DNA of 60,000 bases from Liolophura sinensis (GCF_032854445.1 NC_088295.1:11893385-11953384); one strand, 5' to 3'; counted from the first letter of the stretch, positions 10,683 to 24,400 are shown. Numbers and translations: made by a program. Notes: generated by a model from the letters alone, not told the origin.

Positions 10683-13600
10683 CTTATGTAGTTCATTGGT
10701 GTTTTAAATGCAGATTTACATAAGTGTGGTTAATAATTTCATGCATTTTTCTATCTTTTGTACCAAATGTTGAATGCCTATCCTTTGCCAATATGCAATG
10801 CAATAGATAAGCTTTAAGCTTAAGGGTATAAGAACCTCACTCAAGCAAAATTCTCTCCTCTGTTCTATGTGTCACAAAATATTGATCGTAAAGTCATATC
10901 CTTATAAACTCAGAAAGCTACAAGATGGCTGATTTCCAAAATACTTTCTATGTTCTTTCTATAAACATACTTGTACATATCTCGCCTTGTAGCATTTGTT
11001 AGATCCTGCATGTTGTGTGATGATTTCAATCAAAACACCAGTCATTACTGCAAAAACTAGAGTGTCAAACTTATTGCATCAAATGCCTTCACTCCAAGTT
11101 TCTTAAGTTTTACAATGGGTATAATTCTCTTGTAAGTAAATATGGATAGAGCATAGTGTCTCTAGTGCTCTGCTCAATGATTGTGTCTAATTCCGCTTAA
11201 CCCCATGTGTATGTAACCCCCAGGTCAGATCTGCCCAAATCTCCAGGCAAGATCTGCTATGGGTGTTCACCAGTAAGCTAGTAACATCAGTAACCAAGCC
11301 TTAAACAAGATGGCTGCCCCAGCAGCACACAGGCCAAATGAAAACTCAGTACAACAGCAACCACTTGTAACTGTTCTGAGTTTTTGTATTTAGTTATGCC
11401 TAAGTGATTGTCCTAACACAACACAATCCTCAGAAATTACATATCACTGCAGATGCACATATACTGGAATTTATCATACTTTTGGACTTTGACATTTTGA
11501 GTCCAGTGCACATGTTCTCTATGGCCAGTCAGTAAGCATTTGTTATTATTGTTGATAGATACATATATATAGATATTAACTTTGTATATATAGTTAATAT
11601 GCATATGGGCTATCGCGTGGTAATATTGTGTTTAGTTTATAGATATTATCAAAATCCCCTATCTGACAAGCATGTTGATCTTATATTGTCCCACTGATGT
11701 AGACCTAGTCAATTATTGTTCCCTTATGAGGAATTGCATACATACATCTCATTGATAAATGGTTATCATGTTTAAATGTTTCCGTCATAATTTGTTATTC
11801 TGTCTTAATGCGCAATTTGACATTTGGACTACCTTAAGAACAAGGGTTTACCAGCACACACCATACATGTCACATGCATCACATACATGTGGTCATCATG
11901 CCTGATTCCTGTCATTGTTCCTCATGCGGTAACCGTTCTGGGTTGTACAATATGTATACATCCCCTAGTATAAAAATGTACCACTCAGATTATTATTGCA
12001 TACATTAGCCTACACTATTGATTTGTAACCTGTATGTTAAATGATCGAAAGAGTAATTTAAGAATGTTATGTTTTGGTTGGAGGTGAAGGTCAGCTGGCA
12101 TAGACCAGCATGTCTTGTTATATATGAGATATGACCTGGCATCATAAAATGCATTTGTACCCATCATGTGGATACACTGAGTCATCTAAATTTCTAATGC
12201 GAGCCTGGCCCCTTATTAGCCTGGCAACGTACTCGACATTATGTTTAGATGCCTCTCTTAAACAGGATACCGGTAACCCTGTGACCCTTGGCCTCTCTAG
12301 TATTGACTATATTGCAATCATTGTTAGCATGATGTCACTTGGTTTCTAGATGCCATGCTTAAACGTTACATGCATTATGGTCTGACTGTCAGGCTGACCT
12401 CTCAACTTCAACCTACCGTGACCTACATGTATGTGTACAGGTCGCTGTGTATACATGTGGACACACATGTAACATGTCTATTATATAATTGGGTTAATAA
12501 TCATGTCCAACACCTTAACTTGTTTAGCTTGTTATGATCATATGGCACTTCTATTAAGTCTTTGAAAGCTAAGTTCTAAATTATTTACTCATTAATACTT
12601 GAAAGCCATAGTAGCTCCGCCATTCCCTCCACGACAGCCGAGCAGTCAAGACGTGTTTTGCCAAGATCACAGCCAGTCTTCATTCATACATTTCACCCAG
12701 GAGCTGTACCGTCTTGACTGCCAGACATTACCCTCTAGGCTGCTTCTCCTTGTGAGTCCCTCAGCGGGAACACTGTCCAAACTCAGAAGGAAGGGAAGAA
12801 ACATATTTAAAGATACTCCTACTCTTATACTGATTACTTCTGTCTCACATAATGAATTCTCATGCTGTGGCACTTGTGAAAACCCACCAGAGCATTTGCG
12901 TTTCTTTGTCCAGCATATATTTAACACTTGTTCCCCAAAAGCCAGTCACGTGTCCACCCAACAACGTAAGATAGTCTCACAGGTGATTCAACCGCAGACA
13001 AACAGGTCTTACATGTAGGACCGTATATTCATCGAGTTGAATTAGATCACCGCTTTGAACATATTAACGGTTGCAACAAAAGCGCAACTGAGATACATAC
13101 TTTACTAGTGACAACTTATAATCTAGCATGGTACACGGTTTGAACACTAATATCACTCAGTCGCCTAGATTATACCTTGCATCTTTCTTATATCAATGAA
13201 AACTGTTGATTGCTTCTCTTTGCATGATATCATTCTATTTTCAAACTTTAAATACTTCCTTAGTTCTTTCGTAGTTTGTGTTAAACGTCGTTTTGGGAAT
13301 TAGCTTACTGACCAGGAACGAATAAGCTTATTGACCAGGAACGTCCTCAATGATCGGTATACGAATGTCTGTTTCGACACATAGATTTCAACATTTATCT
13401 TACTTTTTATTAGAGCTTTTTTTCAAAATACTATTTTTGGGCAAATTTATTATATTTCTAAAGTTTCACTGTTCAAGTGATTTGGTTTACTATTTACACT
13501 ACTAGAAGGTCCCACAGGTTTTTAATATTTGTCTCAAATTGTTGTCCCCCTAGATGACTATATGTCAACTTTTTACGTTTGGGTTGGAGGCAAACAGTCA

Positions 13601-14288
13601 TGTTAAAGTTTTCACAAGGTCCAAAAGTTTTGAAAACTCAGATATTCTTTAAAACTTTTTGAGACATCAAAACTTGGTGACACTGTTTTCTTTTGGTTTC
13701 CCTTCTAACTATGCATTTAGCTGCGCATGTGCAAAATTTCAAAGCACGTTGTACTCAGGAAAATGATCCTGAAAAAAAAAAAGACTGTCTCAAAAGCAGA
13801 AATTGCAAAATGAGCAAAATATCACCTTGAGCAGCTCAGTGAATGATTTATCATTAATTAGTTTGTAAGGTAAGTTTCCTTCCTGATGATAGGATTACAT
13901 GAACCTAATTGTTTAAAATTTTAAAAAGTATAATGCTCCCAGGAAGCACAAATTGGTCTTTATTCTACACAGTTGTGAAAAATGCTGCTGGAAAGCCTGT
14001 ATTACTATTCACCCCTTCCCGATGACATCCTATTTATAGTCCCAGATTGCTCTGAAAGTTGCTGCTTGAGTATAGACGGTCCACGGTACAGTGGCAGACA
14101 TCTGCTCTATCAGTGGTTTTCAGGTTATGAACAAATATTAGCAGGAGGTGAAAAGCATTTAGTATCGTGATGTGTATTCTACACAGCAGGGAGTCCTTTT
14201 CATGTCGAGTTAATCCCTATATCACCCTAATTATTGGGAACGATGAAATCATGCATGGTCACTGCCTTGATTGACAACAAGTTACAAC

Positions 14289-14370
14289 TAGTCCTAGTAC
14301 AATGACTGTTGGTTGAGAAATGTTTGGATATTCGAATATTTCTCAACCAACAGTCAGTGTACACGGACTA
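14289..14370. repeat. 82-nt near-perfect hairpin (39-bp stem, ATAT loop)
   Basis: The 5' arm TAGTCCTAGTACAATGACTG TTGGTTGAGAAATG pairs with the 3' arm TATTTCTCAACCAACAGTCA GTGTACACGGACTA. The middle TGACTGTTGGTTGAGAAAT is perfectly complementary, and the inner part closes to a 4-nt loop with a few G-U pairs. It lies about 0.9 kb upstream of the RBBP6 ATG. It could be a tiny MITE or a miRNA-type precursor; the sequence does not match a miRNA I recognise. Confidence 0.85.
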
Positions 14371-14639
14371 AGTCACGACAAGATGTTTTGTCAAATTTAA
14401 GGTACTGGAATGTTTAATTCAACTTTGGTTTTCATCTTTAAGCGAGACGAAAGGTGAGCAAGTGGAGAATTAATAAACTAACCAATGGCCAAATTTCATA
14501 TCTTTCCTTATTTCCTGTAGCAATCACATTACCTGTGGCTGGGAAAGATATAATCGTGCCTTTCATGGGGATGGCATTTAACTTTCACCGCCATCATTTT
14601 CGTTGATCTGTCATGTGCACTGTTTATCACGTGACCAAA

Positions 14640-15300
14640 GTTGCGGGGGCATACGAGTTATTCCCCCATCCAAATTACCTTAACGCTACGGTATGGCCGG
14701 GATACGTTCAAAGACGTTTTATTATCCCCGCTAGATGGCGGTATCACCGACGAAGAGGATGGAAAACGTGTTGCCTCAACCCAATGAGGCAGGACAAAGA
14801 GAACCTAAATTCATGAAGTCTTTGCCGTCTTATCAATATTGAAACATTCGTATTGTGGAATGTTGTGTGGACTGTTCCTGTGAACATCGAAACATTTCAT
14901 CACTGAATGAAAGAACGCGGAAATTTCCTGCACCTTCGAATGAAAATTCCGCCATCTTGATCATTGTCGACCCGTCTCTTGTTTTTCCTGGTTCTACTTC
15001 AGCTGAATTTACTGTGTTACCGTCTTTAAATTAGAATTTGTTTAGGGGTTTAGTAAGCAGAAATCTCTTTGGGGTATCATTAAAGATGATATAGAGGGAT
15101 TGAAGCCAGATTTTTTCTAATTAGTGGCACAAATTGTTGCATACCTGTCCCGCAACAACCTCCAGATGGTAAAGATGTTTTGGCGATATCAACCTGCGGT
15201 GTTTTGACAGTCAAGTATACATGTCAAGCATTTTCATAGCACCTGTGAATGAACGATCTTGAATCTCCTGTTGGTACAGACTGTATGATTCTATATAAAG
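14640..15300 (+). promoter_or_regulatory. Probable RBBP6 promoter and 5' UTR
   Basis: This stretch immediately upstream of the RBBP6 start carries two YY1-like motifs, AGATGGCGG at 14733-14741 and GCCATCTTG at 14951-14959 (opposite orientations), of the kind found at TATA-less housekeeping promoters, and CACGTG at 14629-14634 lies just outside its left edge. No TATA box is placed. The transcription start is inferred to be in or after the second motif. Confidence 0.4.
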
Positions 15301-15469
15301 ATGTCGTGTATACATTACAAATTCAAAAGCAGCCTGGACTATGACTCTGTTACATTTGATGGATTACACATCTCTCTTGGTGACCTGAAGAAGGCTATTA
15401 TTCAACACAAGAAGCTAGGAAAAAATGCTGAGTTCGACCTGCAGATAACAAATGCACAGACAAAGACTG
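15301..15469 (+). CDS. RBBP6: RBBP6 exon 1: DWNN domain, first part
   Basis: MSCIHYKFKSSLDYDSVTFD then GLHISLGDLKKAI and DLQITNAQTKT. This is the highly conserved first two thirds of the ubiquitin-like DWNN fold. Donor G|gtaagt, phase 1. Confidence 0.97.
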
Positions 15470-18400
15470 GTAAGTAAAGCCATTGTTTCTAATTCTAAAT
15501 CACAGCTTATTCTGGAAATCCCTGTTATAGTAGTTTGTTAATTAAATTAAATGTGGAGATCTGTTTTTAACAATTATGTATATTTATCTGCCTCAGAGTT
15601 TAAGCTTTAAACTATTCTGTAAGATGGATTGGAAGCTAGAGACCACGTGATCTCCTCAGTAACGGCATGGGTGTAGAAAACGGTCCTCTGAACATTATTG
15701 CACAGGAGAGTACCTATGTTTCAATCGCAGTCAGTGATCTTGTATCCTTTGGATTTGTATAGTTTTCAGCTGTCCAGATAGTCTGAGTATTTTTGGAGAG
15801 CTTTCGTGATGTTATTTTGTATAATTAGGCCTTACTCGTCACTAGCGAAGTGTTCAGCATGAAGGGGATAGTGCAACGACTGGTTGACCCGTATCAGTAT
15901 AATGGCTCGGGCGGGGCGGCTTACTTGCCTTCGGTAAGTCGTCTCAGTAATGCAGCACTAAATAAAAGAGCGGTGGAAATCCGTCCTGCAGCAAGGAGGC
16001 ACATTACACGTGCATGCACCCTAATGATTCCTTCGTCGTCATATGACTGAAAAATTGTTGAGTACGACGTTAAACCCCAAGCACTCACTCACTCACTAGC
16101 GAAGTGGCAAAAGGTGGCCATTTCCTCAATGCTGTTACATTGGACAGCCAGTTTCTTTACAGAATAGGGTCTATGAGAGATGCACGTTATCAGGAGTTCC
16201 ATTTGGGGGAGCTCATGCATATACAGGAAGTTGGGGTTGGAACCCTGAATTTCTTGTTTCTTTATTTTAGTGGCGATATCCATACATGTCAGTAGGTTAT
16301 TGAAATCATACTAAGCTTTAGTCCATGTGCCACGCTGATGGCACCCAAAATTTCCTGCTCTAAAACACAAGTTCGTTTTTGTCTTTTTGGATTGAATCAA
16401 GAAAGTTAAAGTTTTTCTTGCAACGAAATCGAAATATAATAGTTTTCTCGAGGATTTCAATGACAAAACTTAGTTGCATTTCAAACCCAGAAGTAAGTCA
16501 CGTGACACTTCCAAATGGCTATCAACAGCGAGGCACTTGGTACCGCTGAAGGGCAGAAAGGATGTACTTATTGTCACGAGTACATCTTTAGGCATCATTT
16601 TTGACCAGATTTGAGTGTATATCCAGTTCTGTTCATGTAAATTCGTAATGTGACAAACAAAAACTGTGCTGAGAATCGTAATCTTACCGTACCTGGGTAA
16701 ATAATGAGACATGCTCGAGTGGGAGTCTAGGAGCAAACATGATTTCAGCTGAATTGCTTCCCTTCACACTTTATGGGTGCTATTAAAGCCCTCCACTTAT
16801 GATGCTGCAATTGACTGCAGGTTGTTTACTGAACACAACCTTTTATTTTCTAAAATGTAAAGCTTCAGTGATGAAATTCAACAGTTCCACACGTGCATGC
16901 TGTGTTTGGGTAATTTGGTGGCTTGTTTGTTTGTTTATTCACCAATATAATATACAAAACATAAGATTCATATAAACATACAGAAACATACTGGCGGGAA
17001 TAAAGCTCCATGGAGCTTGCTCTATCCCATTATCATACAATTTGTATATAATACAGGCATGTAATCTATGGGGATTATAAACATTGTGATTATCTGTTCC
17101 TGTGAAAAGAAGTAAATAAATAAATAATATATACAGGTGCTTATAGTAACGCCTGAATATTGCGTAAGTATGAAGGGAGTTTTTCCCATTCCCAATGGCC
17201 AGCTACTTTAAGTGAACGATAGGACAGATTGCTTTTAAAGGGAGTTCGATACAGATCTAATGGCCGAGGTGTTGTGCCATAGTGACGTACGTCAATGTTT
17301 TTAATAATGTAATTATTAAAGCTAGGTGATAAAACTTCGGGGTGACAAAAAAATTTATGCAATATCATATTAGTAGAAAAAATGTTAAATTCAGATAAGG
17401 GCAGAATTTCAAGAGTACCAAAGAGTGGCTTTGTGTGTTCTAGGGACCTAGACATAGTCACAATTCGCATAGCACGCTTTTGGAATATTTGCAGAGATTG
17501 CAAGTGAGACTTATATATGTTTGCCCTCAGAATATTCCCGTTTGAAAAATAAGGGTAGATCAAAGAATAATGAAGGATGTATACCTAGATTCCTCAAGAC
17601 CTTTTTACAAATTCAATCTATGTGTAACGTCCAATTTAGCTTTTTCGTTCAACATAAAACCAAGAAATTTGAACTGCTTGACTCGTTTAACCCCTGTCCA
17701 AGAAACAATCAAGGGAACAGTAATTTGTGGTCTATGTCTACTCACACGAGATTAACGAGATTAACATAAACTCTGTTTTGTTAACATTTAGTGAAGGGCG
17801 GTTTGCACAGAACCAAGAGTTCAGCTTCCCTAGCTCGTGAGATGAAGTCCTGTGGCACGACATTCTGTGCATAATTATGAATTTTCCTATATGTGGTGCA
17901 TTTAGTTTACACCGAAAACACCGATTGTTATAGAGTTCATGAGCGCAGGAAAAAAGTGCGAATCTCCTCACAGGTTACGTTTCTTTTAAATCGCCGTGAG
18001 GCTTGCCTGTCTGAGCAGTAACAATTTGGCTGGAAAACCTTATTAATCTGTTCAGCTGTTATGTAAATAAAAATGGGAATATATGTCTTGTTGAGTGACC
18101 TTTGCTCGACCTACGATGACTTGGCAGGAATCTTCCTTTGTGTTTATTTTGAGCGAAATATTTGTTGTCAGCAGTCTAGCGATGTAACAATGTGTCACAG
18201 CAATCTCTGTTTTCTTACACATTGTCAAAACGAAGTAAGGTTTGTTCTCTTCAAAATACATTACACAAGTTTGGCTTTGTTGACCATATCCGTTTCTCCC
18301 ATTAGTTAAAAAGATGCAGACTTTTTGATCGCTCCTGCAAGTTAAAATCCATTCCGAACCCGACAGGCAAGGACAGACCTATTTTTGTATTGTTTGGTCC

Positions 18401-21400
18401 TTAGTTTTGGGATTCTAGTAAATGCAGTGTACTTCTAAATCCTGCACAAAGTGGTTTTCAGTGCTCAGCGAAGTAAATGTTTCTTCAGATTTCGAGAACA
18501 TTTCGAGTTGAAAATGGATGTGAACTTGCAGATGTGTTCAAAAAGGCCTCCATCTCTGCAGTAAGCTGGACAGCTGTATCCAGTACACATGATCAAGATT
18601 TCATGGCTGCAGGACAAACAAATCGTTATGACAAGGTTAAAGCATTATGACCCTTCGCATTTACACACAGTTCACCAAAATCTGTGTATTTTATTCCACT
18701 CGTTGTGACATCTGAGACTTAACATGGGTTAAAGGACAGTTTCTGGTCAAATTTAGAAAACTACAATTTAAGAAATTTGATTGGAGTTGAATTCTGGCCT
18801 GTTGCCAAAGACGTATGTCGTACCATAGGCATAAGTGATCATGTGCTCCTGTTCATCCCAACTATGACATGATACACACAGGCATACTGAGGCACCACTT
18901 GAAACAGCTGTCCGACTTATCGACTGGGGTAACGTTGTACCATTTTTGAGTGGATATAGAGAAAATTTAGGCAGATTCTGGAGTTTCTTTTGTTTCGTCC
19001 TGGTGTTTTGTTTGGAATTTAGGGTGATAGAACATTAGTGTAAAAGATGTTGATTTTGGCTCAAAACTTTCTTTGAAACCCATGTTGTTTATGTCTGTTG
19101 AGGGATATATAATACATGTATATGCACACATATGTGACTGAACATAATGAAGAAAACATATTTTATGTTTCAGAGTATGTGAAGGATGATGAACTTATTC
19201 CGAAGAATGCCTCCGTGGTTGTTTCCCGTATTCCAATACCTGGAGCACCAAAGCCTGGTAAAGGAGGATGGTATGTATAGAGACCATGTTTTGTTTTTTT
19301 TTGTTTTCCAAAACACCTTTGCAGAATATGTGATTTTGATCATTCTAAATCTCTCTGCTTTCTACTCATAGTGAGGCAAACGTCAATAACTTTCTGCTGT
19401 GCTGTAAGGAACTGTTCCTGACACTCTGTTAAGCTGTTTCCAAGGACATCTTTGTGTTACTTAATGCCATTCTTTGACATATTTGGCATTGATTCTTTGG
19501 CCTTTATGTTGACCACTGCATTTGCCTGTGTGATTCTCTTAAACAATTGTGCAAAGTCCCTGGAAACACGCCAATATATTTATGTTACTTCAGTTTGTAG
19601 CTTGTTAGATTCCACTGGGTTTTCTAAGGTGTTAACTAATAATGTTTTTTTTGCTTGGTTGCAGGGATCCGGGGAGAGCTGGTTCACCAATGAAAGGAGT
19701 ATGTAATGCAAATATTTTCAGGCTTATTTTGTTGTCATTTCTTTGAATATCACCTGTTTCTGTCTAAACGCCCACTGGTTTATTAAATTCATTGAAACCA
19801 TTGTTTACATGTAGTTATTCATATTGTGTTCATATGATGACATGCTTGCACCAATCTGAGCCATTTAATCAACGAGATAAGAATGCGTGCATTCATGTGT
19901 TACGGTGAGGGGATGTTTTAAGGTGAGGGGATGTTAAACTGGTTATTAACATAGTTCAGATTGAGTTTGGGTTCCCATGATATTAAAAATGCAAATGTAA
20001 ACTTCAAAGGATGTTGTACAATTCCTCCTGTGGATTCTCAATGTAAGAGTCTGCCATGCCAAGGAGATTACCCCGGTATGGATAATATACAGAGAAGGAC
20101 AGTAGTATTACATTAATATTAATGTATTGAGTTGTCTGGTCTACAGAATGAACATGCACATGTACAGTACCCCTTCTCACACGTCGCCATTGTTTTTTGT
20201 GGAGTATTTGTTGTACCGTATAACTGTGTTTAGATTCTCACTGTGGAATCCGACTGAAAGTCTATTTATGTAGCACTGCTTTAAAGACTTATTTCTGAAA
20301 TCTGCAGTTCTCACGTGTTAAAAATGAGGTAATTCTGCATAGAATGGGTTAGCGTTTTACAGAGTATATTTCATTTCCTCAAGGAATGGTCATATCAAGT
20401 AAGTTTGGTAAAAACTTGAGTTATGGTCACATGTAATGAAGAATTCATATTTATTTCTGGTCATGTTATTGAAAATAAAAGGATCCTTTCTTTAAGATCA
20501 ATAGATTGACCAATACATGTACATTTTTAGTTTTTCTTGTTATTCATCATTTATGGACTTCAGTACAGATTTATTCTGAACCTTTCCTTGATACATGGTC
20601 ATGCAACGCAGTTTGTGCGTGTCCACTTCAGAATGAGTCTGATACTGCTATTTAGTCTTTAAATTACATGTACATCTGGAATATTCCACACCTTTCAACC
20701 TTTCACACTTGATTACAGCTGATTAAAAGACAGCTGTAGGGCTACAATTCAGAAATTCATGATCTACATGTATTATGTTTGAATCTTTCAAACCATTTTC
20801 TCATTGATGTGCTTCCTAAGCCTGATTTTGTGAAAATAACCCTTGTCTGACTCAATGGATATGAATAAATGTGCATTGCAAATCAAGGGATTTCTCAAAA
20901 CGTACCTAGATGTGTATCTCTTGATCCAATCTTGAAAAGAGCATAACTTTGAGGCCATGATTAACTGGCTAATGTTACAATGTAGGCACCACTACATTTA
21001 CATGTATGTCTGCAGACAGTGGTCCCTTGACCCAAAAAGTTGTGCTCAAGTCAATTTCTTCAGTCATAAAACTGACGCCTTTCTTATAGTTGAACCTGTG
21101 GAGTTAGAATTGCTTAACATTTGATGCACAATATCGAAAATGTTTTTCCTGACATGTACTCAAATAAACCCAGTCAGCAATTCAGGAATCTTGCGAGGTT
21201 GAGATGAGACTGGGTGAGGGCTCCCACGAATTAATGTGGCTAATAGGTGTGATTTTATAGCAGCTGCTAACGACGTCATTAGGTCGACAGACCTGGATAT
21301 GCGAGATGTGTATTCAGTCTTGCAAGTACTGTAAAATCTTGCCTTTTAACTGTGTTAGTTTGCATGAACCCCCACCAAGTCTTGTCCATATCTGCGTGAA

Positions 21401-24400
21401 CTTAAGAGACTCCTGACCTGCTGACTCAGCTTACTTCTGGTGAGCTGAAATAGATTGTTATGCTCTGTACATGTTGGTATCAGCACATTGGATTTTACCA
21501 AATGAGGCATTTTCTACCACTGTGTCACATGCTGTTTTGTGTGATTGGTCAAGAAGTATAGTCAAGTGTTGTTTCAGCAAAATTGACATCAACATCATTT
21601 ATATGTCTTGGTATGTGTTTGAAAATCGTTTCTGTATGTTCAATAAGTTTCGGTGCTTTAAGCTCAACATACAGAGGAGGTTGAGACCAAACTCAACTCA
21701 ACATAACTGCTGTTTCGGATCTTGAGTGCTTGTGTATGCAAAATAACTGACACGACTCAACTGGAGTTGTAATGCAGGTCTTATGTGGATGCTGTTCAGT
21801 TCTAGAGGTGTATGGTGATCAGTCAAGTTATCTTAAGCTCTTCAGAAAATGTGATGATTGTTTTCACATATCTGATGCTAAATTACTTCACTGACACATG
21901 TTTTGGCCTGTGATAGAGAACAGAAATGGATTAAAACACAGGATAAGTTTGTCTATTTAGGCCTAGAATGTCTAAAAAAAAACAATAAAAAAACGTAACG
22001 GAATGATTTTTCATTACCATTGATTTGTATTTATTGATCAAAAAATTAGAAACTGCCTTCTACTAACCAGACTCGTACTTGACCGAAAAATTGTTTAGAA
22101 TCTCGAGTAATGTTGATATTTTATTTGAGACTTAGTTCTGCGAACCTTTTAAGATTTATTTGTGACTAGAACGTGTAGTTTTAAAAAAAAATGGAAATAT
22201 TGTATTTGTCATTCCTGTCATTTTATGGATTTACAGCTGTGGTGACATAGCATGAACATAATTTGTGTCCTAACAAACTGAAATTGTTCTTGGTTCTTAT
22301 GTGTATTATATTCTCTGGTCAACTTCTTAGGCAATTAAGTCAATTAGACAATTTAAATAATTACATCAAATTTTATGTGTGTTATATGTTTAAGTTCAAG
22401 AGAAATGGCTTGCTAAAAAGGAGATAAAATAACTTGTTTTCTACTTTTTCAATCAGTGATCGCTCGACATACGAGGGCTTATTCTCAAATTACACTGGTT
22501 GTTCTGTTTTGACCTTTTGATTTTGATCACCATGAGCTCAAGCACGAGTTTGTCCTCATTGTGTAACCATGCCTAGGTGTATTGATTTGCAATGACTGCT
22601 GAGTGTTGTGATAAGATTTTGCAGGGACCAATTCTTTCACACATGCACACAACAGTAACATTATTTACTATAAAGCTTTCATTTAAGGGTAAAGAAAATA
22701 GTTCATTCTACAAATCTCCATATTGGAAGGCCATTTCTCTCAGCTTCTGTATTTATCTGTATTGAATCTGTATTTATTGCATGTTTTGATTTTAGATAAT
22801 ATTTACTTGTATATATTTATTATCTGTGCAAAACACAGGCACATGTAATACCGTGTATTTGTTTTCATTTTACAAAGAATCGTCTTCATTTTTGCTGTTA
22901 TAAAAGATTCTTTGGAACATGAAAATAAATACATGGTATTAAATATACTTGTGTTTTGCATGGATAATAAATAATTTAGTGATTAAGCCTTTATTTTTCT
23001 GCTGTGTTACAATTTTTATGAAGAACTATATATGCCGGTGATTTATTGATCATTTTTTGTTTTGTTTTGTTTCAATTTTTTTCCGCAAATTCCCAATCCT
23101 CAACAAAATTCACGCTGAAATATTCTGCTGTAAAGTTTCAAAAAGTGCTGACTTCAGATTTGAAGTTGAAATTTTCATGTAATATTCTCGTTTTTATTCA
23201 TATCTCCAATTATACGTTTTCTGGTAAAGGATTTTCAGTCTGATCTAAATTTAATCAGAGTACTGTAGTTCTGAGCTCTTCATTTCAGTTTTTAAAAATG
23301 TTTTGTGAGCTACCGGGAAGTACACTTTAACACTAGTATAATGATTGTATGAAGTAATGTTTTGTAATTTTTTGCATTGACTACAAGTTTTTTTCTGTTA
23401 TAAATTTATGTGGTTAATTGTTTCCCTAAAAAAATATTGTCTTAGAAAAAGAAAATTATTGCTTTTTTTTTGATGGCGGTTCAATGCAACCAAAACTTAG
23501 ATCTCTTCATATTTTTTGTGTGGACTAGAGTACAGTAATTTGTATTTACAGAGTGCTAAGATATATTTCTGATATTTACTTTATACATATTCTCGTCTTC
23601 AAATGCTGTGATAAAAAAAATGCTCAGGTTATAATGTGGTTTGAGCTGTATTATATTGGAATCAAAACTGTGTGCAATACATAAAATGAAGTATGTTGAT
23701 CTATTGAAGAATAATTATATTTTTATGTTTATTTTTTGTTTAGCCTGTTTGGACATTAACAGATTTGCTGGTAAACTATAGACCAATTGTAACTGAAGTT
23801 ATGATGCATGTAAATTTGCTGATTGAAATAACATAAGGGGCTGTTGGATGGACACACTTTTGTCACATTCTTGTGCCTGATTTTATTTAAAAGAAAACTC
23901 TCAAATCGTTTATATACTTGAAGTGAATGTCAGTTCATTTCACAGTTGTAATTTCTCCACACAGTATGCATCTGGTGAATTACTACTCTTCTGTTCTTCC
24001 TTAAATTCTAGTCTTGACAAAGCAGTGTATATTCGTTGAAGTTTAGCAACAGACTGGCACATATACTCACAGGATACAGTTTTGCTTTGGTGTTTGTAAG
24101 AAAACCTCTTTCCTGCTATGCTGTGGAACAAGTCAAAATTACACTGGCCCGTTGTTGTTTTGCCTCTGGCTAGAGGGATGTAATCTGCTGTCTGTCTATT
24201 CCAGTTGTGTTGCCTGTCAAGATTGTTACATCATGTTCGAGTTGTAACATATGACTGCTCAAACCATATTACGGCCAGTCAGGTTTGTCTTTATTATTAT
24301 AGCCAGTATTTCTCTATCTTTATATCCACAAAATTTAAGTCCCACAAAAATGTTTTGGAAGTATACCCTCAAAAGATAGACAGTGGCATTGACAGTACCT

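Larger units (their letters stand above)
7360..14640. other. Intergenic region between the divergent ACSL and RBBP6 genes
   Basis: It must contain the ACSL promoter and 5' UTR (right of 7359), but I see no clear TATA or initiator and cannot place untranslated exons. Two SINE-A copies (9421 and 10518) and a strong hairpin (14289) lie here. A 139-codon frame at 12599-13018 is open but unrecognised and has a competing open frame opposite. A 12-bp inverted repeat (GCAGTCAAGACG ... CGTCTTGACTGC) sits near 12640-12721. Confidence 0.6.
15470..19173 (+). other. RBBP6 intron 1
   Basis: Contains a SINE-B copy with target-site duplication (15853-16093), a minus-strand LINE 3' fragment (16920-17971), and an open 53-codon stretch after a good acceptor at 18489-18650 that does not fit the RBBP6 frame. 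Confidence 0.75.

Noticed and set aside
12599-13018. 139-codon open frame upstream of RBBP6
   Set aside because: No recognisable domain, composition like random translation, and a competing long open frame on the opposite strand. No supporting splice or start context.
19251-19262. Earlier donor in RBBP6 exon 2 (CCTG|gtaaag)
   Set aside because: It puts exon 3 into a frame with a stop after nine codons; the donor gtatgt at 19271 keeps the reading frame.
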